Part shown: piece after piece, positions 1 through 5,057 of the stretch
Layout of the letters: each line of letters starts with the position of its first letter
Numbering within the stretch: position 1 is the first letter of the stretch
Source of the DNA: an uncultured Oscillospiraceae bacterium
GTDB taxonomy: Bacteria; Bacillota; Clostridia; Oscillospirales; Oscillospiraceae
Reading direction: 5' to 3'
DNA: 5,057 bases
Assembly (NCBI GenBank): GCA_934646175.1
Contig: CAKUEI010000100.1
Coordinates: forward strand, 1 to 5,057
Made by a program: the position numbers and the translations under genes
Notes under the pieces: generated by a model
What the model saw: only the letters and a program-made list of their open reading frames with translations
The model's database searches: none
What the model was told of the DNA's origin: nothing

Positions 1-299
1 GCGCAGGGCTCTCCCTCCGGTTCTGTGACCACGTTGAGGCAGTAATACATGCCATAAATGAGGTAGACGTACGCCGTGCCCGGCCGGGCAAACAGGGTGG
101 CAGTGCGTGCTGTTTTCTTATAGCCATAGGCGTGGCAGGCTTTATCCATCCGCCCGATATAGGCCTCCGTCTCCGTGATGATCCCGGAAAGAGGAACGCC
201 ATCCACCAGATGGACAAGGCGCTTTCCAATCAGTTCCCGGGCCACGGTGCGGGTGTCGCGGTCGTAAAAAGAACGGGGAAGGGGCGTAAACTGCTCCAT
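1..299 (-). CDS. mpg: DNA-3-methyladenine glycosylase (AAG/MPG family), N-terminal part
   Basis: Base-excision repair enzyme that removes alkylated purines such as 3-methyladenine from DNA in the cytoplasm. Only the first 99 codons are present; the gene leaves the window at its left edge, and the family is usually about 190-210 aa. Translation of the minus strand gives ETEAY at residues 43-47, DKACHAYG at 52-59, then PGTAYVYLIYGMYYC at 73-87 and NVV at 89-91. Aligned without gaps to human AAG, E45 matches catalytic Glu125, Y47 matches Tyr127, H56 matches His136, Y82 matches the intercalating Tyr162 and N89 matches Asn169, so the active site appears intact this far. The start is the ATG at 299-297, with GGAGGG on the minus strand (306-311) seven bases upstream. 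It is divergent from the DMT gene, with 64 bases between the start codons. I could not assign its promoter. The family call is secure. Confidence 0.93.
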   Translation of the reverse strand, partial: MEQFTPLPRSFYDRDTRTVARELIGKRLVHLVDGVPLSGIITETEAYIGRMDKACHAYGYKKTARTATLFARPGTAYVYLIYGMYYCLNVVTEPEGEPC

Positions 300-349
300 T
301 TTGAACCCTCCGGAACAACAAAACTGCCTTTACTGTAGCATACATCGAG

Positions 350-354
350 AGGAG
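350..354 (+). promoter_or_regulatory. Ribosome binding site of the DMT transporter gene
   Basis: AGGAG lies nine bases before the ATG at 364. This favours 364 over the in-frame TTG at 301, which would lie inside the divergent intergenic region and next to the start of the minus-strand glycosylase. A second in-frame ATG at 379 has no such site at the right distance. Confidence 0.75.
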
Positions 355-363
355 AAACAACCC

Positions 364-1284
364 ATGAAGGATTCCGTAATGAAAAAACTGGCGCAGCCCA
401 TGATCGTTCTGGCCACGGTGATCTGGGGCTCCACCTTTTTTATCCTGAAGGACACGCTGGACAATGTGTCCGTCCCGTTCATGCTGGCCTTCAGGTTCAG
501 CATTGCGGCGGTGCTGCTGGCGCTGGTGTTCTGGAAGCGGTGGAAGGGGATCGACAAACGCTATTTCATTTCCGGCGGGATCATGGGGACCTTGCTGTTT
601 CTTGCCTATATGATCCAGAATTACGGTTTGATGGAGACGACACCGGGGAAAAACGCATTTTTTACGGCGGTCTACTGCGTTCTGGTCCCTTTTCTGGCGT
701 GGGGCTTTCAGCGGAAGCGGCCGGATCGCTTTAACGTGCTGGCGGCGGTGATCTGCCTTGCGGGGATCGGCTTTGTCTCGTGGGACGGCGGATTTTACAT
801 CGGGCGAGGGGAGGGCCTTACCCTGCTCAGTGGGCTGATGTACGGCCTGCACATCGTGGCTGTGTCCCACTTTTCCGAAAAGCAGGATATTTTCATCCTG
901 ACCGTACTGCAGTTTGCAATGACCGCGATTTTATCCTGGCTCACCGCCTTCGCAGTGGGTGGCATTCCGGCGGCAGGGCTTCCGGTGCGGGCCTGGGTCG
1001 TGCTGCTCTATCTGGCTATTGCGGCAACGTCGCTGGCACTCCTGTTTCAGAACGTGGGGCAGAAGTACACCAGTCCGTCCTCCGCGGCGGTGCTGCTGGC
1101 GCTGGAAGCGCCCTTCGGCGTGCTGTTCTCCATGCTCTTCTATCAGGAGCGCCCCACGGCGACCATGCTGCTGGGCTTTGCCCTGATCTTTGTGGCCATT
1201 TTGTGCTCGGAGACGAAGTTCTCTTTCCTGTGCAGAAAAAAGGCCGTGAAGGAGACTGCGAAAATTTCCTCAAAAGAAAATTGA
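364..1284 (+). CDS. EamA/DMT-superfamily membrane transporter
   Basis: Inner-membrane transporter of the drug/metabolite transporter superfamily, 306 aa, the usual length for a two-EamA-repeat, ten-helix protein. Visible family features are WGSTFFILK at residues 21-29 in helix 1, GLMETTPGKNAFF at 88-100 followed by a hydrophobic stretch to about 113, and a second repeat starting near 150. That repeat contains SPSSAAVLLALEAPFG at 237-252, the typical Glu-Pro-containing second-repeat motif, and QERPTATMLLGFALI near 261-275. The C-terminal tail from about 285 is Lys-rich and probably cytoplasmic, and the last seven residues are encoded by A-rich sequence. The ATG at 364 is chosen from its ribosome binding site. 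No terminator follows the stop; the promoter of the Trp leader starts nine bases later. Substrate cannot be read from sequence. Some DMT proteins, such as E. coli YddG, export aromatic amino acids, but adjacency to a Trp-regulated operon is weak evidence for that here. Confidence 0.92.
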   Translation: MKDSVMKKLAQPMIVLATVIWGSTFFILKDTLDNVSVPFMLAFRFSIAAVLLALVFWKRWKGIDKRYFISGGIMGTLLFLAYMIQNYGLMETTPGKNAFFTAVYCVLVPFLAWGFQRKRPDRFNVLAAVICLAGIGFVSWDGGFYIGRGEGLTLLSGLMYGLHIVAVSHFSEKQDIFILTVLQFAMTAILSWLTAFAVGGIPAAGLPVRAWVVLLYLAIAATSLALLFQNVGQKYTSPSSAAVLLALEAPFGVLFSMLFYQERPTATMLLGFALIFVAILCSETKFSFLCRKKAVKETAKISSKEN

Positions 1285-1293
1285 AAATGGGGG

Positions 1294-1322
1294 TTGACAA
1301 CCGGCACCCAAGTGCGTATAAT
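1294..1322 (+). promoter_or_regulatory. Consensus SigA-type promoter of the Trp T-box/trpXYZ operon
   Basis: TTGACA at 1294-1299 and TATAAT at 1317-1322 are both perfect consensus hexamers, separated by the ideal 17 bases. Transcription should start near 1329-1330, about 20 bases before the first T-box helix. The sequence just upstream (about 1260-1288) is A/T-rich in an otherwise GC-rich region and could act as an UP element; it overlaps the 3' end of the DMT gene. With such a strong promoter, control presumably rests on the downstream riboswitch rather than on initiation. Confidence 0.93.
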
Positions 1323-1427
1323 GCGTAACAACAACCAAACAAACCAAACCTGTGATGAAGAGTAGTAGTTCGCGCAGCGGCGTTTCAGAGAGCTCTGGAT
1401 GGTGAGATCAGGGCACAAGGCGGCGAA

Positions 1428-1435
1428 GGAATGGA
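1428..1435 (+). promoter_or_regulatory. Specifier loop strand with UGG (Trp) codon
   Basis: The 3' strand of the Stem I internal loop is GGAATGGA, opposite AGTAGTAG (1361-1368). In T-boxes the specifier triplet follows a conserved GAA and is followed by a purine, usually A; this places TGG at 1432-1434 as the specifier, with A1435 next. UGG pairs with the CCA anticodon of tRNA-Trp. The neighbouring register AUG (Met) would be followed by G and lacks the preceding GAA, so it is less likely. The Trp reading agrees with the identity of the downstream importer family. Confidence 0.85.
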
Positions 1436-1555
1436 CTTCAGAGGGCGGCTTGAACAGGGAGAGATCCCTCAGTAGATGCCGACGGGCTCCCACCCGTTAT
1501 CCATCGGGCACGCATGATGGTGCGTGAAGCGAGTGGACGCCGCAAGGCGTCAATT

Positions 1556-1570
1556 TGGGTGGTATCGCAG
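1556..1570 (+). promoter_or_regulatory. T-box sequence (antiterminator bulge)
   Basis: TGGGTGGTATCGCAG closely matches the T-box consensus AGGGUGGNACCGCG. The bulge UGGU at 1560-1563 is expected to pair with the free NCCA end of uncharged tRNA, stabilising an antiterminator that excludes the terminator downstream. The departures from consensus are A to T at the first base, ACC to ATC after the bulge and the final CG to AG. Confidence 0.93.
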
Positions 1571-1575
1571 AAGCA

Positions 1576-1613
1576 GACGCTTTTGTCCCAGAAATGGGAC
1601 AAAAGCGTTTTTT
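1576..1613 (+). terminator. Intrinsic terminator of the T-box riboswitch
   Basis: A perfect 13-bp inverted repeat, CGCTTTTGTCCCA (1578-1590) and TGGGACAAAAGCG (1595-1607), is closed by a GAAA tetraloop and followed by six T (1608-1613). A1577 and G1576 can extend the stem into the T-run. It is the default off state of the leader. It would also stop any transcript reading through from the DMT gene. Confidence 0.95.
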
Positions 1614-1690
1614 GTTTCCAGATTCGCCGGTTCGGCAGCCGGAACGGGTCCATCTGCCACTCAAATTCAATTTATTGGAGGAACCAAACA

Positions 1691-2731
1691 ATGAAAAAGC
1701 TCAACCTGAAAAAGATCCTGTCTCTGGCCTGCGCAGCGGCGCTGGCGCTCTCCCTGGCGGCCTGTTCTTCTAACGGCGGCGGAGAAGCGGAAAGCGATGC
1801 GCCGCAGCCAAGCGGAACGGCCCAGACCGAAACGCTGAAGGTCGGCATTCTGCAGTACGCGCCGCACCCCTCGCTGGACAACTGCTATGAGGGTGTTGTA
1901 CAGGGTCTGGAAGCTGCCGGTTATAAAGACGGGGAGAATCTGGTGATCGATTATCAGAACGGCAACGGCGACGGCGAGACCAACAACATGATCGCCGCGA
2001 ACTTCGTCTCTCAGGGCTATGACCTGATCGTTGCCATTGCGACCCCCGCCGCCATGAGCGCTTATTCCGCGGCCAAGGATGCCGGCATCCCGGTGATCTT
2101 CTGTGCCGCATCCGATCCCGTGTCCGCCGGACTGGTCCAGAGCCTGGACGATCCCCAGAGCGGTGCTTCCGGCACCTCTGACAGCTTGAATCTGGAGGGC
2201 CAGATGAAGATGATCCGTGCCCTGCTGCCCGAGGCCAAGTCCATCGGCATTCTCTACACCACCAGCGAGCCCAACTCCCTCTCTCACCTGAAGAACTTTG
2301 AAGCGCTGGCCCCCACTTACGGCTTTACCATTGAATCCGTCGGCATCACCGACGCATCCGAGGTCGGCTCCGGCGCCGCGGCTCTGGTGGCCAAGGGAGT
2401 TGACTGCGTCAACAACTTCACCGACAACAACGTGGTCAACAACCTCTCTGTCCTGCTCAACGCAACGGACGCCGCCGGTATCCCCGTGTTCGGCAGCGAG
2501 GAAGAGCAGGTCCGCAACGGCTGCGCCGCTTCCGAGACGCTGGACTACGTGGCTCTGGGCAACACCACCGGCCAGATGGCAGCTCAGGTGCTGGGCGGCA
2601 CAGACATCAACAGCCTGCCCGTCTCCATCGTGGCGGACTCCACGCCGGTCTACTCCGGCACCAACTGTGCCAAGTTCAACATCACCATTCCGGAAGCCTA
2701 CAGCAGCGCTGTGGATCTGGACAATAACTGA
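1691..2731 (+). CDS. trpX: TrpX-like ABC transporter substrate-binding lipoprotein
   Basis: Extracytoplasmic binding protein of the ABC_sub_bind family (PF04392), predicted to capture tryptophan or a related compound and deliver it to the permease encoded next. It is 346 aa, with a basic N-terminus (MKKLNLKK), a hydrophobic signal segment at about residues 9-23 and the lipobox LAAC at 22-25, so Cys25 should be lipidated. A Ser/Gly-rich linker runs to about 47. The mature domain opens with LKVGILQYAPHPSLD at 49-63, continues with YEGVVQGLEAAGY (66-78) and has AGIPVIFCAASDPV at 131-144; the second lobe begins near 183 (KSIGILYT). The ATG at 1691 has GGAGG at 1677-1681, nine bases upstream. An open frame continues back to 1514 but crosses the T-box terminator and is not credible. 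The gene contains no Trp residue. Ligand identity is inferred from the Trp-type riboswitch and family context, not from binding residues. Confidence 0.9.
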   Translation: MKKLNLKKILSLACAAALALSLAACSSNGGGEAESDAPQPSGTAQTETLKVGILQYAPHPSLDNCYEGVVQGLEAAGYKDGENLVIDYQNGNGDGETNNMIAANFVSQGYDLIVAIATPAAMSAYSAAKDAGIPVIFCAASDPVSAGLVQSLDDPQSGASGTSDSLNLEGQMKMIRALLPEAKSIGILYTTSEPNSLSHLKNFEALAPTYGFTIESVGITDASEVGSGAAALVAKGVDCVNNFTDNNVVNNLSVLLNATDAAGIPVFGSEEEQVRNGCAASETLDYVALGNTTGQMAAQVLGGTDINSLPVSIVADSTPVYSGTNCAKFNITIPEAYSSAVDLDNN

Positions 2732-2754
2732 GCGATTTTTTAAAGCAAAATCCC

Positions 2755-2786
2755 GGAATGCCGCGGGCAGTGCCCCGCGGCATTCC
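2755..2786 (+). other. Strong intergenic hairpin between trpX and trpY
   Basis: A perfect 13-bp stem, GGAATGCCGCGGG (2755-2767) with CCCGCGGCATTCC (2774-2786), encloses a six-base loop. It sits 23 bases after the trpX stop and 26 bases before the trpY ATG. The bases after it (AATTCCC) contain no T-run, so it is not a standard intrinsic terminator. Likely roles are protection of the trpX mRNA 3' end after processing, or partial attenuation, either of which would give more binding protein than permease. Confidence 0.85.
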
Positions 2787-2801
2787 AATTCCCTCTCAGG
2801 C

Positions 2802-2810
2802 AGGAAGGAG
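2802..2810 (+). promoter_or_regulatory. Ribosome binding site of trpY, with ambiguous start
   Basis: The purine run AGGAAGGAG precedes two possible starts. Its last GGAG (2807-2810) is only two bases from the ATG at 2813 but eight bases from the in-frame GTG at 2819. Its first AGGA (2802-2805) is seven bases from the ATG. The two starts differ by two codons, so the protein is barely affected. Confidence 0.65.
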
Positions 2811-2812
2811 TC

Positions 2813-3763
2813 ATGACCGTGACGATTTTTTTCTCTTTGGCCGAGACCGTTTTGCGCGAGGGCTTTATTTACGCCCTCATGGCCATGGGCGTATACATTA
2901 CATATAAGATCCTCGATTTCCCGGACCTTTCCGTGGACGGGACCTTTCCTCTGGGCGCTTGCGTAGCGGCGGCGCTGCTTACCTTCGGCGCGGGCCGCTT
3001 CACCGGCGTCATGGCGGCGGTGTGGCCGTGGCTGGTGTGCGTGATCGCCTTTTTGGCCGGAGCGGCGGCGGGCTGCGTGACTGGTCTCATCCACGTGAAG
3101 GGCCGCATCACCGATCTGCTGTCCGGCATTCTGGTCATGACCGCCATGTGGTCCATCAACCTGATCATCACAGGGAAATCCGCTATTCTGCAGTTCTTCA
3201 ATAAGCCCACCATTTTCAATTCTGGTCCGGTGGCCCTGCTGCCCAAAAGCGTTTACGCCCACCGTCAGCTGCTGGTGGCGCTGATCTTCGTGGTGGTGGT
3301 AAAGCTGCTGGTGGACTGGTTCCTGAAGACCAAGCGGGGGATGCTGCTCCGCGCGGCGGGGGATAACCACCAGTTCGTGACCTCTCTGGCGCAGGATCAG
3401 GGCAAACTGAAAATTCTGGGCCTTGCAATCGGAAACGGCTGCACGGCCCTGTCCGGCTGCCTGCTGGCGCAGGTGAACGAAAGCGCAGACATCAACTCCG
3501 GCAAGGGAATGGTGGTGCTGGCGCTGGCCGCGGTCATTATGGGCACCAGCCTCTTCAAGCGGGTGCGGTGGATGAAGGCCACCACCATGGCGATCCTGGG
3601 CGCACTCATCTATAAGGCATGTCTGCAGATCGCCCTGCAGCTGGGCCTGCCCAACCACTTCCTGAAGCTGCTCATGGCAGTACTGCTGTTCCTGGTGCTG
3701 CTGTCCGACCGGTTCACCCGGAAGAAGAAAGGAGGCGCGGTCCGTCATGCCGCAGGAAACTGA
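2813..3763 (+). CDS. trpY: TrpY-like ABC transporter permease (LivH-like)
   Basis: Integral membrane subunit of the importer, of the branched-chain amino-acid permease type (BPD_transp_2, PF02653), 316 aa. I see about eight or nine hydrophobic segments, roughly at residues 17-33, 45-60, 66-92, 101-120, 151-170, 200-220, 232-248, 256-276 and 283-299. KILDFPDLSVDGTFPLG at 32-48 is a hallmark of this permease subfamily after the first helix, and RGMLLRAAGDN at 175-185 matches the cytoplasmic segment that contacts the ATPase in LivH-like proteins. The C-terminus is a short Lys/Arg-rich tail. Five Trp residues are present (71, 73, 113, 169, 253), unlike its two partners. The ATG at 2813 is used, with GTG at 2819 as an alternative. 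The last 17 bases overlap the ATPase gene in another frame, suggesting translational coupling. Confidence 0.92.
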   Translation: MTVTIFFSLAETVLREGFIYALMAMGVYITYKILDFPDLSVDGTFPLGACVAAALLTFGAGRFTGVMAAVWPWLVCVIAFLAGAAAGCVTGLIHVKGRITDLLSGILVMTAMWSINLIITGKSAILQFFNKPTIFNSGPVALLPKSVYAHRQLLVALIFVVVVKLLVDWFLKTKRGMLLRAAGDNHQFVTSLAQDQGKLKILGLAIGNGCTALSGCLLAQVNESADINSGKGMVVLALAAVIMGTSLFKRVRWMKATTMAILGALIYKACLQIALQLGLPNHFLKLLMAVLLFLVLLSDRFTRKKKGGAVRHAAGN

Positions 3764-4553
3764 ACGCTTAGGACAGCCGCTGGTCCGTCTGGAGCACATT
3801 GATAAAATTTTCAATAAGGACTCCGTCAACGAAGTGACCTTGTTCCGGGATTTTAACCTGACCATTCACGAGGGGGAGTTCCTCTCCGTGGTGGGCTCCA
3901 ACGGCTCAGGCAAGACCACCACGCTGAACATTTTGTGCGGCAGCCTCCCGATTGACGGGGGAAAGGTGCTGCTGCGGGAAAAGGACATCACCAACCTGCC
4001 CGAATACCGCCGGAATGCCTTTATCGGCCGCGTGTTTCAGGACCCAGCGAAGGGGACCTGCCCGTCCCTGACGATCTTGGAAAACATGTCTCTGGCGGAC
4101 AACAAGGGGAAGCGGTTCAATCTGACGGGCGGGATCAACCGGAAGCGGATCGACTTTTACCGCTCTCAGCTGGAACTGCTGCATCTGGGGCTAGAGGATA
4201 AGCTGGATCTTCAGGTGGGGGTGCTCTCCGGCGGCCAGCGGCAGGCGCTGGCCCTGCTGATTGCCACGCTTACCCCCATCGACCTGCTGGTGCTGGACGA
4301 GCACACGGCGGCGCTGGACCCGAAGTCCTCGGAAAATGTCATGGAACTGACCGATCAGATCATCAGCCAGAAAAAACTTTCCGCCATCATGGTGACCCAC
4401 AATCTGCGCTTTGCGGTGGAGTACGGTACCCGGCTTCTGATGATGGACAAAGGCCATTGCGTGATCGATTCCGGCCCGGACGAGAAAGCAAATTACAAGA
4501 TCGATGACCTTTTGAAGGTATTTAATGAGATCTCCATTGAATGCGGGAACTGA
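3747..4553 (+). CDS. trpZ: TrpZ-like ABC transporter ATP-binding protein
   Basis: Cytoplasmic ATPase that drives the importer, 268 aa, a normal length for a single nucleotide-binding domain. Motifs in order are Walker A GSNGSGKT at 50-57, Q-loop Gln98 in VFQDPAKGT (96-104), signature LSGGQ at 160-164, Walker B LLVLDE at 180-185 with catalytic Glu185, D-loop AALD at 188-191 and switch His218 in VTHN. All catalytic residues are intact. His186 replaces the usual Pro after Walker B (DEHTAALD instead of DEPTAALD), which I recall as a feature of this subfamily. The ATG at 3747 lies inside the end of trpY, with AAAGGAGG at 3728-3735, eleven bases upstream; the 17-base overlap points to coupled translation. 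The protein has no Trp residue. It is the last gene of the operon and is followed at once by a terminator. Confidence 0.95.
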   Translation: MPQETERLGQPLVRLEHIDKIFNKDSVNEVTLFRDFNLTIHEGEFLSVVGSNGSGKTTTLNILCGSLPIDGGKVLLREKDITNLPEYRRNAFIGRVFQDPAKGTCPSLTILENMSLADNKGKRFNLTGGINRKRIDFYRSQLELLHLGLEDKLDLQVGVLSGGQRQALALLIATLTPIDLLVLDEHTAALDPKSSENVMELTDQIISQKKLSAIMVTHNLRFAVEYGTRLLMMDKGHCVIDSGPDEKANYKIDDLLKVFNEISIECGN

Positions 4554-4587
4554 AAGAGGGGTGCGCAGTGTGCTGCGTGCCCCTTTT
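4554..4587 (+). terminator. Terminator at the end of the trpXYZ operon
   Basis: GGGGTGCGCAG (4558-4568) pairs with CTGCGTGCCCC (4573-4583) across a TGTG loop, 11 pairs including two G-T wobbles. The preceding AAGA can pair with the following TTTT (4584-4587). It starts directly after the trpZ stop. The T-run is only four bases and is then GGG, so release may be incomplete. Confidence 0.78.
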
Positions 4588-4590
4588 GGG

Positions 4591-4619
4591 TTGTAAGAAG
4601 ACTGTCGATTTGTTAGAAT
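4591..4619 (+). promoter_or_regulatory. Probable extended -10 promoter for the comEC-like gene
   Basis: TAGAAT at 4614-4619 matches five of six -10 bases and is preceded by TGT, giving an extended -10 (TGNTAGAAT). TTGTAA at 4591-4596 matches four of six -35 bases at the ideal 17-base spacing. It lies between the operon terminator and the next ribosome binding site, which supports separate transcription of the downstream gene. Confidence 0.6.
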
Positions 4620-4645
4620 AGAGAAAAAGAAAGGGGGGAGCAGAA

Positions 4646-5057
4646 ATGAAGGGCTTTTCGGGACGTTCCGCAAAACAGGCAGATACGGAGGAAAACCGCG
4701 CACCGGTGCGCAAACTTGCCTGGGTGACAGGGGGCTTCTCCGCCGCGATTTTTCTTTTTATCTATCTGCTCCCTGTGAAATGGGGGCTTCTCGGCGCTGT
4801 TTTGTGTATGCTGGGCTTTGGTATCTCACTGTTTTTCTGGAAGCGGAGGGGGATCAGCCTTGCAGCCCCACTCCTTTTTGCGGGGGCGGCAGCGGCGCTT
4901 TTTTGGTGCACGGGGTATCACACGTTGATCTGCGCCTCAGCTGAGGAGCTGGCGGGGCAGACGCTGCGCCTGACAGCAGAAGTGATGGCGTGGCCGGAAC
5001 AGACAGACTACGGCGTTTCAGCCGCGGCGAAATGGAAGCGGGAGGATGGAACGGACC
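4646..5057 (+). CDS. comEC: ComEC/Rec2-like membrane protein, N-terminal part
   Basis: The first 137 codons of a membrane protein that leaves the window at the right edge. A charged N-terminus of about 22 residues (basic and acidic) is followed by three hydrophobic segments at about 24-44, 46-65 and 70-88. A soluble stretch follows with SAEELAGQTLRLTAEVMAWPEQ at about 98-119, split here as an LAGQTLRLTAEV strand (102-113) and a WPEQTDYG turn (116-123). This helices-then-beta layout, with a GQ-x-x-x-L-x-x-x-V-x-x-x-P pattern, resembles the N-terminal DUF4131 region of ComEC/Rec2, the channel that imports single-stranded DNA in competence. The diagnostic competence and metallo-hydrolase domains would lie beyond the window, so the call rests on the N-terminus only. 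The ATG at 4646 has GGGGAG (4635-4640) five bases upstream. Confidence 0.62.
   Translation, partial: MKGFSGRSAKQADTEENRAPVRKLAWVTGGFSAAIFLFIYLLPVKWGLLGAVLCMLGFGISLFFWKRRGISLAAPLLFAGAAAALFWCTGYHTLICASAEELAGQTLRLTAEVMAWPEQTDYGVSAAAKWKREDGTD

Larger units (their letters stand above)
1351..1613 (+). promoter_or_regulatory. T-box riboswitch leader, tryptophan-type
   Basis: Leader RNA that senses uncharged tRNA and controls read-through into the importer operon. Stem I is visible as TGAAG (1356-1360) pairing with CTTCA (1436-1440), then an internal loop, then TTCGC (1369-1373) pairing with GCGAA (1423-1427). The distal AGAGAG (1387-1392) and GGTGAGA (1401-1407) elements bind the tRNA elbow in known T-boxes. 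Stem II contains AGGGA/TCCCT closed by a GAGA loop (1456-1469). The Stem IIA/B pseudoknot region carries ACGGG with CCCGTTATCC (1482-1502). GACGCC-GCAA-GGCGTC (1536-1551) is a probable Stem III. The T-box motif and an intrinsic terminator follow. Every expected element is present in order, so the class call is firm; exact outer boundaries and the antiterminator pairing are approximate. Confidence 0.95.

Noticed and set aside
301..363. In-frame TTG at 301 as the start of the DMT transporter
   Set aside because: There is no suitable ribosome binding site, and the segment holds the minus-strand glycosylase ribosome binding site. The ATG at 364 has AGGAG at good spacing.
300..363. Divergent promoters between the glycosylase and DMT genes
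   Set aside because: Partial -10-like stretches exist on both strands (for example TATGCT on the minus strand at 337-342), but none has a credible -35 at proper spacing, so I assign none.
142..870. A 242-codon open frame on the minus strand
   Set aside because: It overlaps both the glycosylase (in a different frame) and the antisense of the DMT transporter, and its low-complexity His/Arg/Pro-rich product looks like a shadow.
1614..1676. Small imperfect palindrome around 1629-1644 (GTTCGGC/GCCGGAAC) between the T-box terminator and the trpX ribosome binding site
   Set aside because: The stem is short with a bulge and has no clear role; it could arise by chance in GC-rich sequence.
1514..1690. 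In-frame N-terminal extension of trpX from an ATG at 1514
   Set aside because: It runs through the T-box motif and the terminator hairpin, has no good ribosome binding site and would put 59 residues before a clear lipoprotein signal peptide.
1667..3865. A 732-codon open frame on the minus strand across trpX, trpY and the start of trpZ
   Set aside because: It is antisense to three genes with clear family motifs and good ribosome binding sites. Its product is rich in His, Gln, Gly and Arg with no recognisable domain, as expected for a shadow of GC-rich codons.
4180..4330. His instead of Pro after Walker B in the ATPase as a possible defect
   Set aside because: The catalytic Glu, D-loop and switch His are intact, and I recall DEHTAALD as usual in this ATPase subfamily, so it is not evidence of lost activity.

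Overview
The window looks like ordinary chromosome from a moderately GC-rich Clostridia-type Firmicute, possibly a gut Oscillospiraceae relative such as Oscillibacter or Flavonifractor (an inference from style, not a match). The grounds are strong GGAGG ribosome binding sites, a T-box riboswitch, a lipoprotein binding protein, Gly/Ala-rich coding sequence and a ComEC-like gene. There is no sign of a mobile element, CRISPR array, rRNA or tRNA.

Layout. (1) Positions 1-299, minus strand: the first 99 residues of a DNA-3-methyladenine glycosylase (AAG/MPG family), running off the left edge. (2) 364-1284, plus strand: a complete EamA/DMT-family transporter, divergent from the glycosylase. (3) 1285-1690: a 406-base non-coding region. 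It holds a consensus housekeeping promoter (TTGACA-N17-TATAAT) and a T-box riboswitch whose specifier reads UGG (Trp), ending in an intrinsic terminator. (4) 1691-4553: a three-gene ABC importer operon of the TrpXYZ type: lipoprotein binding protein, LivH-like permease and ATPase. (5) 4554-4587: a terminator. (6) 4591-4645: a likely extended -10 promoter and a ribosome binding site. (7) 4646-5057: the start of a membrane protein resembling the N-terminus of ComEC/Rec2, running off the right edge.

How it works together. When charged tRNA-Trp is plentiful, the leader transcript should fold into the terminator at about 1576-1613 and stop. When uncharged tRNA-Trp accumulates, its anticodon pairs with the UGG specifier and its 3' end with the UGG bulge of the T-box motif. 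The antiterminator then forms and the importer is made. The binding protein would capture tryptophan (or a related compound) outside the cell, the permease would carry it in, and the ATPase would power the cycle. Neither the binding protein nor the ATPase contains a single Trp residue, which fits a system that must be made under Trp starvation. A strong hairpin without a U-tract lies between the binding-protein and permease genes and may set their ratio.

I see no undescribed system. Trp-type T-boxes driving TrpXYZ-like importers are known. The points worth checking are the Trp-free proteins, the T-box/tRNA discriminator pairing, the intergenic hairpin, the lack of a terminator after the DMT gene and the uncertain start of the permease.
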